This document shows positions 11,715 through 25,338 of a DNA stretch of 64,000 nt, piece by piece; the stretch's first letter is position 1; every line of letters begins with the position of its first letter. The translations under genes and the position numbers were made by a program. The notes beneath the pieces were generated by a model. That model was not told the DNA's origin. It saw only the letters and a program-made list of their open reading frames with translations, and did not search any database. Source of the stretch: Alligator mississippiensis (Eukaryota; Chordata; Crocodylia; Alligatoridae); assembly GCF_030867095.1 (NCBI RefSeq), contig NC_081830.1:32967832-33031831 (forward strand). Direction: 5' to 3'.

Positions 11715-12769
11715 GGGTATTTTTCCAGTGCAGGCTCTGGGGATCTAGAAAGAATAAAAGACTCTTTCTAAGGGACTCAATCCTGTCCTTTTAAATAGCT
11801 TAGGAGTCCTCAAGCAGGCCTCCTAATGGCTTCCATTGCAGAAGCCACCTGAATCCTGCCAGAGCATCAGTGCATGCATGTACCTAGGCCTGCAGGCTTA
11901 TATCTAGTTAATAAACAAAAGCTCTTTGGAACCCAGCTCTCTTTTCCTTATTGTGGTGTAGAGTGTATACACATAGTATAAATCAGTGAGAGCTACTGAT
12001 GTCCAAGAGCAGGAAAATCAGGCCAGGGAATGTTCCCTTCGAGGTGAAAGACAACCCACAGAGAGGAGGTACGAAGAAAACAGCAGCAGAGCTAACTACA
12101 TTCCTGCTAATGCTGAAAGGTGGAAGAAAAAGGGAAAACATGGAGAAAAGCATCCGCCAGTGCCCTGCTCCCTGCTTTAATGCACATCAGAAGGAAGTGA
12201 GTGGCAGATAGCAATGTCTCTTTTTATACACCTGGGCTCAAGTGTGCAGTGTTCAGGAAGGGTCATGCATGTCCTCAGGTGCACAGGAGTGGGAAAGGGA
12301 TTCCACTCTCATGCTGTCCCAGGACAAGAACCCATGTGGCCTGTTCTTCAAGGGGAGCAGCCTTTTTTCTTAACCTGTCAGTATTTAAAATAGGAAGCGA
12401 GACCCAGCTCAGGTGCAAGGGGGGCCCAGCTTTTTCCTAACCCTCTGAGGACTGGAAAATAGGGTTAATCGACAAAAAAAAACTACATCTGTGATGTCAG
12501 AGGAGGTATAGGAATAAGATGAGAAAAGACAAATGTCCAGCTGCGTAAGACCTTGCAAAGGAAATTAAAGTAATACTACAAAGCTCTTCAGTCATAAAAA
12601 TAAATGAGAACAAGGAGGTGGGGGCAGTCAGGATGGGATAGATCTTGAGAATAATCTAGATATGGCCTAGGGGTGGTATCCACCTAGGTATGGAATACTT
12701 CACCTCAGCTTTTCAAGGATGTCATTAATCATGGTGGGGGGGGGAGGATTCAACACAGGTATCCTATTT
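11715..12769. other. Intergenic, no gene recognised
   Basis: Only readings shorter than 80 codons with no domain. G-rich spots lie near 12735 and 12841. Confidence 0.5.
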
Positions 12770-13480
12770 ATTGGTTAAGTTGGAGAAAATGGGGATTGGA
12801 GGAAAAACTGTAGCTGGTTAAGGAACTGGTTAAAGTGTGTGGGGGGGGGGGGTGACAACAGCTTGTATTGAAAGGGGAACTGTCCAGCTGGAGGGAGTTT
12901 ACTCATGGAGTTCCTAAAGGATCAGCCTTCAGACCAATCTTACTATTTTCATTAATGACCTTAACAGGAAAAATGGTAGACTTTTTCACAGTCGCATCGC
13001 ATTGTGAAACTGCTGACAAAAAGATGGGAGGCATCATTAATATAGAGGAGGATCAGGATATCATACAGAGAAAATAGGATGGACTTGAAAACTGGAATAA
13101 TAGAAAGGGGATGAAATTCAATGACATAAAGAGCAAGGTGATGCACTTAGGGAGTAAAAGGAAGAATTTCTGCTATAAAGGGGGAGCTCATCAATTGGAA
13201 ATGACAAAGGAGGACAAAAACTTGAGCATATTAATTGATCACTGGTTGACTTGGAGCCAAACATTGTACCGTGGCAGTGAAAGAAGACATCAGATGAGGT
13301 ATTTCCAGGAGAGGTAGAAAAGTACCGATGTGCTGAAATACTTGTAAGACCTCATTTAGAACAGCCTGTACAGTTCTGGTCAGATCTATTCAAGAAAAAT
13401 GACTTCTACTTGGAGCTGGTGCAAAGAAAGGCTACAATTAGAATCAGGAGAGCAGAGAGCCTGTCTTATGAGTGGAGACT
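12770..13480 (+). mobile_element. Ancient CR1 relic
   Basis: A plus-strand decayed reverse transcriptase. GVPKGSAFRPILLFSLMTL near 12905-12960 corresponds to [13 protein letters not shown]-x-IFISDL of younger copies, followed downstream by a segment like MKFNDIKSKVMHLGSKRKN. Many changes mark it as an older CR1 subfamily than those at 1, 9800 and 22038. It resembles the copy at 30201-31800. Confidence 0.72.
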
Positions 13481-13644
13481 AAAGGCTTGTCTATATGGTA
13501 CAGTGTAGTGCAGCACAGAGATGCCTAAATAAATGTTAAATATGATCTCTCATAGGTACCAGAAGCAGCACAGCTATGGTAGCATAAAAATCTGCATGGA
13601 CTAACTTAGCTTGTTAAGAAGGGGACAGTGAAAAGACCAAATAA

Positions 13645-14060
13645 GATACAGATTCATTGACATTAGGGCTGGAAGGGACCTCGTAAGATCATTGGGTCCA
13701 GCACCCTGCCCAAGGGGCAGGAAGTCAGCTAGGATCAAAAGATCCCAGCAATAAACATCCAAATGTTTCTTGAAAGTGTCCAGAATAGGTGCTTGCACCA
13801 CCTCTGGAGGGAGTCTGTTCCAGGCCTTGGAGGCTCAGACAGTAAATATTTTTTTCTTATGTCCAGCCTAAAATGGTCTTGCAGGAGCTTGTCATCCCCT
13901 GGGGTGCTCTGGTGAACAGGCGTTCCCCCAGATCCTGATGCACACCCCTTATAGGCTGCCACCAGGTCACCCCTGAGCCTGCATTTCTCCCGGCTGAAGA
14001 GTCCCATAGCTCGCAGCCTCTCTTCATAAGGAAGAGGAAGTATCTGGCCTCTCTGAAGTA
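13645..14060 (-). mobile_element. CR1 3' fragment, older subfamily
   Basis: The plus-strand view begins GATACAGATTCATTGAC and continues with GGCTGGAAGGGACCTC and CCTGCCCAAGGGGCAGGAAG. It reads the CR1 C terminus (YEERLRAMGLFSREKCRLRG) on the minus strand. The CTGCCCTTGGGGCAGG wording is shared with the fragment at 54636-54772. Confidence 0.85.
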
Positions 14061-17000
14061 GGGTCAAGTTCAGTATTGGTTTGGAGGATGGTGGAGACAG
14101 GTCTGTTAGTAGCTGCACAGGAATCACTGACCTGCTGCCTATAGGTCACTTCCAGCTTGATGCAGGCTGGAAATGGACACCTACAATGGGATGGTTATGC
14201 CTCCCATCACTCCAAATATCTGACTTCTCATGGATCCTAAACCTGGGCTCGTTTGGGAAAAGATCCCCCTTCAGACATCCAAGGAAAGAGTCCACCCTGG
14301 AGATTTCAAAGGAGTCAGGTGTAGAATGGAGCTAATTCTGGGGATCAGATTTAGAAGACGATGCACTGGCAGGGAGCTGAGGATGCAGAGCATGTGATCT
14401 ATGAGGACAGACTCCCCCCTTCCTGGAGCCATGGCTGTGGGCTATGTGTGTATACACACCTCTGCTGCTCACCCCAACCTGTGTGGGCACCTGGACCTCA
14501 CCTTTGAGGGGAAGTATTTAGACCATTCTCCATAGTACTAAGCAAGTGAGCTGTGCCAGACAGTAGCTGCCCTATCAGCATACGCAGGCAGCTGCAGCTA
14601 GGACCTGGTAGCTGTTTAAAGTTTCTGAAGGAAAAGCAAATTGCGAATGTCCCACTGGGGCCAGGCAGCAATATCTAAGAGACCAGGCAGAAACCCAAAG
14701 CTCTGATACTCAAGCTCAGAGATAACCATGCCCCATACCGAGCTGCCACCAGCCATCTCTGAAAAGTAACAAATTGACAACATTCAGAGAAATATTCTTC
14801 ATTTCCAACCGTATCACTTGTACCCTCTGGCATAAAGAACCTCCTGTCTTATTAACGTCTTTTACATTTTTTAGTGCTGAATCCAAGGTGAAAAGGGGGA
14901 GGGGGAGAGGAGTGAATGGAGACCAGTTTCATTTAGGAACTGGGAGAATAGTGGCAATGATTAATTGGAGTCCCAGAAATAGGATTTCTTCTCTTTGCTA
15001 TTTTTAGATTTCAGTTCTGGATGCAGATCACTGAAGTGCTCATCAGACCTAGACACTAGCCCACACAGGCCCCAAACATTGCAGAAAACGCCTTTATTAA
15101 TGCTTAGAGGGGGGGTTAAACAATTCAGTAGGGACAGATGTTGGTGTCCTTCTATAAGGAACCCCCAGTTCGGGTCCTGTGAGCAGCTTCTTAGCGGCAG
15201 ATCCTTGGACCTGAATGGATCTCCATTGACTTTGCTGGGTGCAGTACTCCACCCTTAAAAAGAACAACTCATGTTTATCATGCATCCAGATTCACCAGAA
15301 TAAGAAGAAGCCATAAACCCTTCTATAACAGACCTACAACAGCTTTTACCTGCACATGCATGTCACCACTTTAAATTTAATTGGAGGTCCAAAGAAATTC
15401 TGGTATGGGACTCTCCCCATCCAGGTGGTATACAACGTATGTATCTGGACAGAGAAAGGTTTGGAAGCTGAAGCTGACCTGAAATTAGATCTGTGGATAT
15501 TAACACCAGAGTTGCTTAATTGTTTCCTCTGCCTACATAAGGCAGACTGCAGACCTTAGATCTATCACTTCTCTGGCAGTGAGTATCATCCACTCGAAGT
15601 CCCAGGCCAGGGTGATTGATTTTAGGGAAATGCAACATTTTATGGAGGGTAGTGGGGAAGGAATTCTTTGCAACAGGGTAACAGGCCTTTTTAAATGGCA
15701 GCTCTTTGTGGCCATCCGTTTTAGATGGCAATAAATAGTCCTAGTGCAAGCCAATCAGGGGCTGGGAAGGGTCACCGGTCAGAAGTACATGGGCTCCTTT
15801 ATCACATGCTTCTTCAAAGAAACCCATCCATATCATCCCCCAGCTTATAGCTACAAGATGGGGTAGGGAAGAGCAAATCCTTTGTCATGAGATTGTGATT
15901 GTCCACTTTATTAGTGATGAGAGCCAGTGAAATGTTAACGCTGTCCTCATAGCCTCATGTGTTAGCTACAGATGGTTCTTCCATATTTTGAAAATGTCAC
16001 ATTTTGAGAGCTGTGAGTTGGAGACCTTTCAGAGGTAGAAGCAACTGCTTTATGTCCCATGGGAAGACAGGAATCTCCTCCCAAAATTACACTACCCTGT
16101 GTTTTAGGTCCATCCTGGACCAGAGGGCAAGCAATAGAAGCCAGAAAGCAAGAGAAGCGTTTAACTGGTTAAAACATTTGTTTCTAAGCCCTGTTCTATT
16201 GTGAGACATATTGAAAGATCACAGTGCTCTTGGGAATACAGAAGTCATATGAATGGATTAGACCTGAGGTCTATTTAGTGGTCTCTCTCTGACAGTCCAG
16301 TATCAGCTACTTCAGAGGAAGATGAGGTGGGCAGGTGAGGGTAGTCCTTCCTTCACTCTCATGGCATTCCTCCTTGGTCTCAAATGAATACCAGTTGCCT
16401 TAACTATGGAGCCCAGAGATTATATAGAAGCTATTTGAGGTCTTCCACAGAGATGAGACCATAGAAGGGACCAGTGTGACTATCTAGCCTGACCTTCTGT
16501 AAAGCACAGGCTGGGGAATTCCACCCCCGGACTCCTGAAGGAGGAGGAATTATTTTTCTGCACTATACATGTGAGCACAATTGAAGCTGGTACCTTGTGA
16601 ATGGGTTACAGCAAGGTGTCAGTATAGCTGGAATCCAAGTGACTGCAGTGAGCCTGCTATAAAATATGTGGCCTGTACAGAATGCTGGGGGATGCTGTGG
16701 GCTGCGCAGATTTTACTGCTGACCTGAAGGACTTTTACAGCTCAGACCTACATAATGCAATTAGACCTCAGCTTATGCCAATAAAACTGTTGTACTGACA
16801 CGATGAGGTTGTGTAACCTACAGAAAGACTTAACTGGAAAGGAGATCATTGTTATCATATCAGAGGCCTGCATGGAGTTTTTGTGGAGCTTTTGAGGACC
16901 TGGAGTGTTCACGGGTCTACATTGCCTGATGCATTGCTTCCACATGAGACATGCAGCAATGACAATAGCCTCATTTTTCACTGCAGATTTGGAGGCATCC

Positions 17001-18640
17001 CCCTGGCAGAGAGAGAGATTCAGGGTTACCTGGTATGACAGTTAGACCCAGAATCAACAGCAGTGGCAGTGGAAATAGGATCCCACAGGCCTGGGGGTTG
17101 AGAAGTCCAGAAGGTTTGGAAACTTAGGGCCATTCTTAGCAACAGGTCCATGAATCTTCCACGCTGACACATGAAGGCCTGAATCAACCTTTCTGACACC
17201 TATTCCTGAGACTGTTGAAGGAAAGGAGACATACAGAACCAGCACCTGGGCCCCATCAGTGTCCATTTTGAAGAGCTAAGCTAGCAAATTAGTGACCACC
17301 AGTACTTTGGCCCACGTGGTCACATATCTCTACAACATACTCTGGGTTGCCATGCACACCTCCTCCACTAATAGCACTAAACACAGGCTCCCAGGCCCTG
17401 GCTGGTACCCAAGTGAATGGTGACTACATGGGACAGCCAGCTTCTTGGCCTGCTTGTATCTCCTTGAGATGTCTCCTGCTCCCTGACCTGGCACTTTGCT
17501 CCCTAGATCCTGGTTCCTGATCCCTGAATCCTGATTCTGCCTTGTCTCTCAGCTTCCTAACTGTAGCTCCTCACCTCAGCTTGCCTTCTGGTTGCTAGTC
17601 TCTGGCTTTAGACTCAGAGCTTGACACCCCAGCTGCAGACCTTTGCCACCTGACCTCACCCTGGTATCACAAATTTGTCTTCTGCTCCTGTATATTACTT
17701 GGTTCCCTGCCTACTGACTCCTGGCTCTGTCTAACCACTAGGACCTTTGGCTCAAGCTGCCAGGCCAAACTACCCTAGCAAACAATGACACCACTGCCGT
17801 CACATATCCCCTTGGGAAAGGATGAGAGAACAACCAGATGATGGTCATTTTGCTTATTGTATGACTGGAAGGTGCACAGATACAGTAACTATAGGCTTCC
17901 TAAGGTATATGCTTCTATCTTTGCTTGGAGACAAACCCAGGCCCTTCCCAAAGAGATGTGTCATAGCCCAGTGTAATCTCTACCCCAACATTTATAGCAA
18001 GGATGTAGATGCAAGAGAACCTCGCTGTTTCCCTTTGTGACCCAATGGACTTTTTCATACAGAGTTTTAGGTTTTCTGCTTGTGGTTTGAGTCCTGTGGG
18101 AACCAGTCATTGGCTATTAGATGGATTAAAGATGGCTCAGAAGAGAATGGCAGATCTTAGGGCATGCCTGCTAGACCATGATGCCCTTCAGAACAGTTCT
18201 CCATGTTCCAGATTTCATCCTTTCCACCATGATGGCTGGCGTCATATACAAAGTCTTCCAACTCTCTGCCTGCTTTCCCCTTGGTCACAGAGAATAGCCT
18301 TCTCCGAGACCTCACTTCCAAGGAAGCATAGTTTCTTCAGAACAGTAGCTTTTTAAAGGGTGTAGCTTCATAAAATGAGACAAGAGCCAGTCTTTTGAAG
18401 TATCCATTCATTGTTTCTCTGTTCTTGTCAGGAGACCTGTTTTAGTCTTCAGTAGTGCCAACAGTCAATGGCTTTGATCCTTTTCTCATCATTTCTCTCC
18501 AGTGCCCAGGACCCAGGACCACAAGTCATAATCAGGAACCAAGTTGACCTCACAAGGCAGAAGTTGACTCTACATTATTTATCCTGTATTTCTTTCTTCT
18601 CAAACTTTCCATTAATCCCCCATAAGTGCTAATACTCTGT
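14061..18640. other. Intergenic, no gene recognised
   Basis: 4.6 kb without a readable exon above about 80 codons, a clear repeat boundary or an RNA gene. It probably contains decayed repeats that I cannot name. Confidence 0.5.
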
Positions 18641-18990
18641 GGGCACATCTACACATTCATTATGGGAATACCCTGTATTCCCTGTACCCTGTATCTGTTG
18701 ATCCTCGATGACCTGTTGAGGTCCCTTTCAACCTTCACATCTATAAATCTATGAATTAATGCACCTTAGATGCTGTTCATTTAGCTTAGTATTCAATAAA
18801 GTAAAAACCAAATGTGCAGTAACCTAGAGTTACTGCACAGTAGTGCTGGCACACAGTTTCTTAGTGATGCTTACTGCTCATTAACCTAATAACACTGTGC
18901 AGTAGGCTATTAGCATGGTTTGTGCTGTGATGTGCTACCACGCAGTGTTATTTGGCCAATGTGCAGTAAGTGTGTCATGTAGACGCGCCC
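18641..18990. mobile_element. Foldback MITE with GGGC-x-C-x-TCTACA termini
   Basis: The left end is GGGCACATCTACACATTCAT; the right end reverse-complemented is GGGCGCGTCTACATGACACA. The centre holds a perfect 10-bp hairpin, GTGCAGTAAC (18814-18823) and GTTACTGCAC (18829-18838). GTGCAGTA-type motifs recur through the element. A CR1 3' tail is embedded at about 18700-18755. I could not find a clear target duplication. The termini resemble those of the element at 25339-25720. Confidence 0.6.
18700..18755 (+). repeat. CR1 3' tail remnant inside a foldback MITE
   Basis: GATGACCTGTTGAGGTCCC through AATCTATGAA is the last 55 bases of a CR1, with nothing of the body upstream. Confidence 0.7.
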
Positions 18991-20742
18991 AGTAAGTTTA
19001 TTCCTGGCTGCAGGAAAGGACTTCCTCTTCACTAAAATGCTACTGGTTTCACCTTCTCTGATGCTTCACCAATCCCATCCTGGTTGACAACCTATTTAGT
19101 TTTGACAACAGTATTTAGCAGCTCGGGAGCAATGTGGAAAAATTAGTAGTTGCTGTTTGTGATGAGCCACCTTTGCCAACGGGATAGAAGTGAGGTCTAT
19201 TCTAGTTTCCCAGGCTTTTGAAAGAACAGTGTGAGTGATAACCCACTCACACAAGGACAGGCCAAAAACACCATTGGGCCCATCAGTGACCCTGAAAAGA
19301 GGGTGCTGTTTCTGAAAGAACCTTAACCCTTTTATGAATGGGATGCACCAGAACCAGAAGCACAGCGAGAGACAAATGATGGGGTATGCAAAGAGCAGCA
19401 GCCAACCTGGCACACCTGCCACCGCTGCAGCTGGAGTTCATCAGCATTCCAGTCGAAATCTGAACTGCAGTAACATGCATGCTGCATATGCAGACAAGCT
19501 CTATGGAGACACGTTCACATCGCTCAGTTAGTCCTGGTATCTAGCTGGCTGCTACACAGACTACCAACTGAAGGCTGGGGGAGTGGGGAGGGGAAGTACC
19601 CATGGCTGCCCCCATAAGAATTACCGTGAAGAAAGAGCCCCCACCAGTTATAAATGCATGGGAATGAGGATGCTTTTGACAAAACAGAGGAGACAAATAC
19701 GTGTGTTAAGATTTCTGTTAGGCTTTGAGAACTTCTTGCATGCCCAATGGATTAAGGATGATGGAAGAGAGGAATGCCTCACACCAATTAATTCCCGAAG
19801 TGTAATTAACATCTGGGCCAGCTCTGGATGATCCCAAGCTGCTAATGAACCATGGCACCACTTTAATTTCTGGTATGCCCCACCATCTTATTATTAAATC
19901 CAAGAGTGGGTTCCATCAAATATCCCTTAAAGGGAAAAAAAAAAGGGAGAGAGAGAGAAATGGAGCAGGATTTGCCTTGATAAAATATGATAGATTAGAG
20001 TTTCCAGGAGAAAGAAAATAGGAGAAGGAGGAGGGTATAATGTGTGAAATGTTATATGTGTATGTGTGTTTGTGTGCATGTGTGTGTGCATGTATACATA
20101 TATTCTCTTTTTCAGTGACCTCCTTATGCCCCATCCATCAGCCTCAGGTTGGCTTATTCTAACTAGCAGATTCTTTTCTTCCATATAACAGGCCCATCAG
20201 ACACAATCTGCATGCCAATTACTGGAACAGACCCCCTGATACTGAAAAATGGAAATTAGCTGTCAAGCAAAGGCATCAGCACACCAGGTTCGGATTGCTT
20301 GCTCCCTCTCCCTTTCTCTCTGTCTGTGGCTCAAAGACATAGCCACTCTGTTCTGTCGGTGGGCAGCCTTGACAGGGGAGCCCCCAATGGAAAAAGTAAT
20401 CTAAAATCAAAATATATACACATATACACGCATATATAGATATATATACACATACAGAGCACGTTTTTTGTTACCAACATTTGGGGCACAATGCAAAATT
20501 CACCAGAGGGCATGAGCTGTTCAGAGGGGGAAGAAGGGAGGAGGGGAAGGACTTCTGATAATTGCATTTTAGTGGTGGTCAGATCAAGCAATCCAATAAA
20601 AGGGCCATTCAAAGGAAGCATAAATGTAAGGGCAAAAGGAACAGGCAAGCAAATGATTTCCACCCTTGAATCGCACTTGCAGTCTCCCCTCTTACCCATT
20701 TGCTTGTCCCAGCTCATTGGGCACATGGGTTATGTCACAGCT

Positions 20743-20747
<5 letters not shown>
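18991..20747. other. Intergenic, with purine and TG/TA-rich simple sequence
   Basis: No gene recognised. It has a GA-rich run near 19930-19960, a mixed TG tract near 20045-20100 and an alternating TA/CA tract near 20410-20455. Confidence 0.5.

Positions 20748-20787
<40 letters not shown>
20748..20787 (+). repeat. (GT)20 microsatellite
   Basis: Twenty uninterrupted GT dinucleotides; likely polymorphic in length. Confidence 0.97.
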
Positions 20788-20791
<4 letters not shown>

Positions 20792-22037
20792 GCTTGGATC
20801 ATTGTAGCACGGGTGGGGCCCGTTCGAATGGGTCGCCATGTTCCCTGCTGCTTGGCCCCTCTTAGTGGTGCCTCAAATGGTTTGTATTGCCCTGGTAGCC
20901 CTGTATTCTGTGTGGCTGCACCGAATAGCCACGTCACCTCTCGGCATCACACAGAGGCTTGAGGCAAGCTGTGGTCTCACATGCTGGTGATGCTTAAATG
21001 TCCCATATGGCAAATTTATCCACCATTTTCAAAGCTCACCAGCACGCATTTGTTACTGACTGAAGCTGATTTTGCTGCCATCACCCCTGCCCCGACTCTG
21101 CATCCAACGGGGTATTCCCAAAGGCTCGGAGCAGCTCCAATATCCCATAAGCCTGGACACCACTGCTGCCTCCCTACAGCCCCCTGGGACCATGGGATGC
21201 TATGCAAATGCAGAGGTTTGCATGGGCGGAGGCGGTCACGGAATTGGAGCCTCAGGTTGCAAGTTATTTGGGGCAGGGACATTGCCAGCTAAATGCCATG
21301 CACATTTCTGTCAGTACATTTAATAAATACAGGCACACCCCTCTGTTTTTCCTCCAGGCCTGCAGAAGAATTACTCACCTGCTGTGCTGCTATGTGAGTC
21401 ATGCTCATGAATTCCCTGAGCACTGAGGAGAAAAGCAGCAGCTCCCTCTCTATTTTTGCCTTCAACTCCTCTGCCCCTCAAAAGCCCTCCTCTGGCACTC
21501 ATCCTCCAGTACAAGAAGGCTGCCCACCACAACCATGCTGGTTACTGTTTCTACCAGGAGAAGGTGCCCTTTCTCAAGGATGTCCTAAAACAAGAGATTT
21601 CCCTTAACTCCCAGAATTCAGATTCCACATGGGGCAATGTTTTTCCTTGTGTGTTACAGCAATCATATGAACATGCAGTGAAGTTATTTGATAGAGAGAT
21701 CCCCGTGCTGAAAGACAGAACTAGGATGCCGCCTCTGATGGCCCTGCGATCAACTCAGTGTTAGCCGGTGGCTTTGCACTGATTTTAACTGCTAGAAATA
21801 CAAAGCTCTTGGCTACTTCTTGATCCCGTGCAGTTTGCTTAGTGCCAAGTAGGCCAAAGACAGTTAAGCAGGCAGGCATCTTTATCCATGGTATCACATG
21901 AATCAATGAGATACCCACCTCTGGTACAGTGAAGGCTGTTTTGGTCAGTCTCTTTCCAAAAGGATCTAACACAGACAGGAGAAATGAAGAGACAGGAGGT
22001 TGCAATGGCAAGAAAAGCAGAGAGACTTCCACATGGA
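20788..22037. other. Intergenic, no gene recognised
   Basis: Several readings of 70-108 codons occur in all frames, without domain content or splice context. Confidence 0.5.
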
Positions 22038-22866
22038 AGTTCAACAAGGAGAAATGCAGTTCAACAAGGAGAAATGCAGTTCAACAAGGAGAAGTGCAAA
22101 GTGCTGCACCTAGGGAGGAAAAATGTCCAGCACACCTACAGCCTAGGGAATGACCTGCTGGGTGGCACGGAAGTGGAAAGGGATCTTGGAGTCCTAGTGG
22201 ACTCCAAGATGAACATGAGTTGGCAGTGTGACGAAGCCATCAGAAAAGCCAATGGCACTTTATTGTGCATCAGCAGATGCATGACAAATAGGTCCAAGGA
22301 GGTGATACTTCCCCTCTATCAGGCGCTGGTCAGACTGCAGTTGGAGTACTGTGTGCAATTCTGGGCGCCACACTTCAAGAAGGATGCGGATAACCTGGAG
22401 AGGGTCCAGAGAAGGGCCACTCATATGGTTAAGGGCCTGCAGACCAAGCCCTACGAGGAGAGACTAGAGAAACTGGACCTTTTCAGCCTCCGCAAGAGAA
22501 GGTTGAGAGGCGACCTTGTGGCTGCCTATAAGTTCATCATGGGGGCACAGAAGGGAATTGGTGAGGTTTTATTCACCAAGGCGCCTCCGGGGGTTACAAG
22601 GAATAATGGCCACAAGCTAGCAGAGAGCAGATTTAGATTGGACATTAGGAAGAACTTCTTCACAGTTCGAGTGGCCAGGGTCTGGAATGGGCTCCCAAGG
22701 GAGGTGGTGCTCTCCCCTACCCTGGGGGTCTTCAAGAGGAGGTTAGATAAGCATCTAGCTGGGGTCATCTAGACCCAGCACTCTTTCCTGCCTATGCAGG
22801 GGGTCGGACTCGATGATCTATTGAGGTCCCTTCCGACCCTAGCATCTATGAATCTATGAATCTATG
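22038..22866 (+). mobile_element. CR1 LINE 3' segment with intact C-terminal frame
   Basis: A 5'-truncated CR1 on the plus strand. From the [18 protein letters not shown] segment to KHLAGVI the C-terminal domain of ORF2 is open for about 230 codons, ending in a TAG followed by a short 3' end with repeats of AATCTATG. It is close to the copies at 1-3725 and 9800-11666. Its 5' junction carries three tandem 20-bp units (22041-22100). No target duplication is seen, as usual for CR1. Confidence 0.93.
22041..22100 (+). repeat. Triplicated 20-bp unit at the CR1 5' junction
   Basis: TCAACAAGGAGAAATGCAGT occurs at 22041-22060 and 22061-22080, and a diverging third unit TCAACAAGGAGAAGTGCAAA at 22081-22100 runs on into normal CR1. 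Native CR1 has this sequence once. Confidence 0.95.
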
Positions 22867-24350
22867 GGGAAAGTGGGAAGATGAAGGGGGTAATTCAGAG
22901 CTGATGGTCTTGCCTACTGACATGGCCTTATCAGTTATACTGATGTAGTTAGATTGGCATAAGCTCTCATGTGGACACACTTATTTCTGAACAAGAGTGA
23001 CTTGCTTTGGTTTCATTTAAACCTTTCCCAAATAAAACCAGTAAAATAAAAATATATATTTTTAAGTTGCTCAGATCTACAAAGAGGGTTAAACCATATG
23101 GCTAAGTTCACACTAGAAACATTTTATCCCACAGCCAAAGCCTAAGAAGATTCCAACAAAGGAATCCAAGCTAATGGATGGGATAGAGCTGTGGTGCTCT
23201 ATCTATCTGGCCAACAAACTAGATGGGTGGCCTGGGACCAGTCTATAAGCCAGATGCCACCCATGTGGTCAGTCCACAGAGGGATCTGACATGCCACCCT
23301 GACCCTATACACTGGATATGGCCGTAGAGTGACCCCTTGCCCTGGCCTCACCCCAGTTACCAGATCTGGCTGCAGTCCAACCCCATGTGTTAGCCCAACC
23401 CCACATGCCCTGGTCCATCTGTGGATGGACCTCAAACCACGGCATGATCCGGTATGTTGGGCCCTGTCACCCAGCCCACAAGGCTCCCTATTAAGTCTGG
23501 AAATTAGGAGGCAGGGGAGCAGTGGCAACAGTAATCATAGCCACTCCTAGAGCCACAGCAATGAATGCTGCCCCCACTCCCCCACCAGATGGGATGCATA
23601 GGTCTAGCCAGATTTGAAAGAGGAAGGAATTCCCACTGACTCGAAAAGGACACTGAGGCTGTGAAGAACTGACCAGCTCCCCACACATGCAGCGGTTTAT
23701 AGAGCTCTGCTCCTATGACAGAAAATTCATTCTGAGGGTTTGCCAATGTGGCACGGGTTGGAAGAGAAAGGGAAATGAGTGCAAAGGTCAACAGAAAGTG
23801 ACTGGGCATTTTCAAAGCTGGAAAGAGCTCTTCTGGCTACTCCCATCCTGAAACGCAGGACAAGAAAGCATCCACAGACTGCACTGTTAAACCTGGTTTA
23901 AACAGGGACTACAGATTCTTATCCCATTCCCTGGATCAGCTTTTGTGACACCTATAGGTTTATTCCTTGTTTGTTTGCTTCTCCCAGCACTACTCTTCCC
24001 CCCTCCCCCCCACCCTGTCTTTTGTAGCCATTGTAATTTGTTAGATAGGGAAAAAAACAATCTGGGATGATGTTACTCTCCCAGCATTTCCGGATTCCCT
24101 CAGGACAGTGGGCAAAGCTAAAACAAAGCGGAAGAAGGATTTCACTGGCTATTATCTGGTGAAGGTTTGTGTGCTCATGAAACAGGCCAAAAGGTCCATG
24201 ACACAAGGAAATAAGAAGGACTGGCGCAGCAGCTCTGGGAACAAGGCCCAGGACAAGACAGAGAGATAGTGAGAACTTTGGGGCTAACTGCTGGCTGACA
24301 GAGGCTTGGACTCATGGGCAGACTGTTTCCTGCTGTTTGATTCCTCTAGG
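22867..24350. other. Intergenic, no gene recognised
   Basis: No domain-bearing reading. A stretch of short imperfect repeats around ACCCCA/CCAGTT lies near 23290-23420. Confidence 0.5.
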
Positions 24351-25140
24351 CTAGGTACAAACAGTCAAAAAACCCAAAGCTGAATCAATTCAGCCTTTGC
24401 AGGTTAGTCCAAATGGTACAGATTAAATTGAAACAGAAGCGAACAGACATTTTACCTTTGATTCAGGAAATGCAGCCACATGCTTGCAGTGGCTCAGGCC
24501 AGAAGCTGGGCAGTTCTAGAGCGGTCTCTGGCTGTGTGTTCACTTCCTCTTCCTGCTCCCCCCACGTCTCTGGGATTTGCAGTCCAGAATTATAGCAGCA
24601 GGACTCTGCAGGGTTGCTCATCACTTCATCTTCCTGCTTCCAGGTGCCTCTGGGATTTGTAATCCACAGTTGCAGCCAGCAGTAAGTTTGAGCAGGGGAA
24701 GGAGTGTTTAACCCCAGACCCCAGGTGGGGTTTGCCTGGGAGGCCAGTTACACACCCACCCTGCAAACTGGAATGCATCCCCAGCTGGGCTTGCTCCCCG
24801 CCCCCGTTTGCCAGTTCTCTGTGCTCCAACTAGGGAGCGAAAGGGAAGGGCCGGCCCTGCTCTCTAGAGCAGACAGCACAGCCCAGCCCAGGGCTGCAAG
24901 GCAAATTGAGATGCTGGGGGACTGTGATTTAAATTAAACCAGGACAGGGTCTGGGACAGAAGTTTCATAAACCAGTTTGACCCAAGTCAGTTAAGTCGGA
25001 TACTACATTCAACCAGGTTTATCTTAAACCAGTTTAAGCCATTTTGAAATTGATTTATGTGCACTGAGCATTTGTTCTGTTACAGATTTAAACCAGTTTC
25101 TGATCATTTAAACCAAGTTATGTGTAACTTCTGTCCCTAG
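24351..25140. repeat. Putative MITE with CTAGGGACA-type ends
   Basis: The left end CTAGGTACAAACAGTC faces a right end that reverse-complemented reads CTAGGGACAGAAGTTACAC. Repeats of AAACCAGTTT-type sequence fill the right part (near 24970-25115). Inside, 24540-24680 holds two similar 60-bp units, each with CTTCCTGCT and CTCTGGGATTTG. Flanking 8-mers do not match, so the boundaries are tentative. Confidence 0.4.
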
Positions 25141-25338
25141 CCCTTGTGTTCAGGAAAACAGACTTCAAGTGCATTCACTGCGAAGAAACAGGATTAAATC
25201 ATACGTCCCTTTGACTCTCATCAACTTATCTCTATAAAAGAAAACAACTTGCAATGCCCTGAATTTGTGGAGGCCAGAATCAAGAAGGGCTGATAATGTT
25301 AAATAATAACAGTAGGCCAAATCATCTTGCTTATCAGA

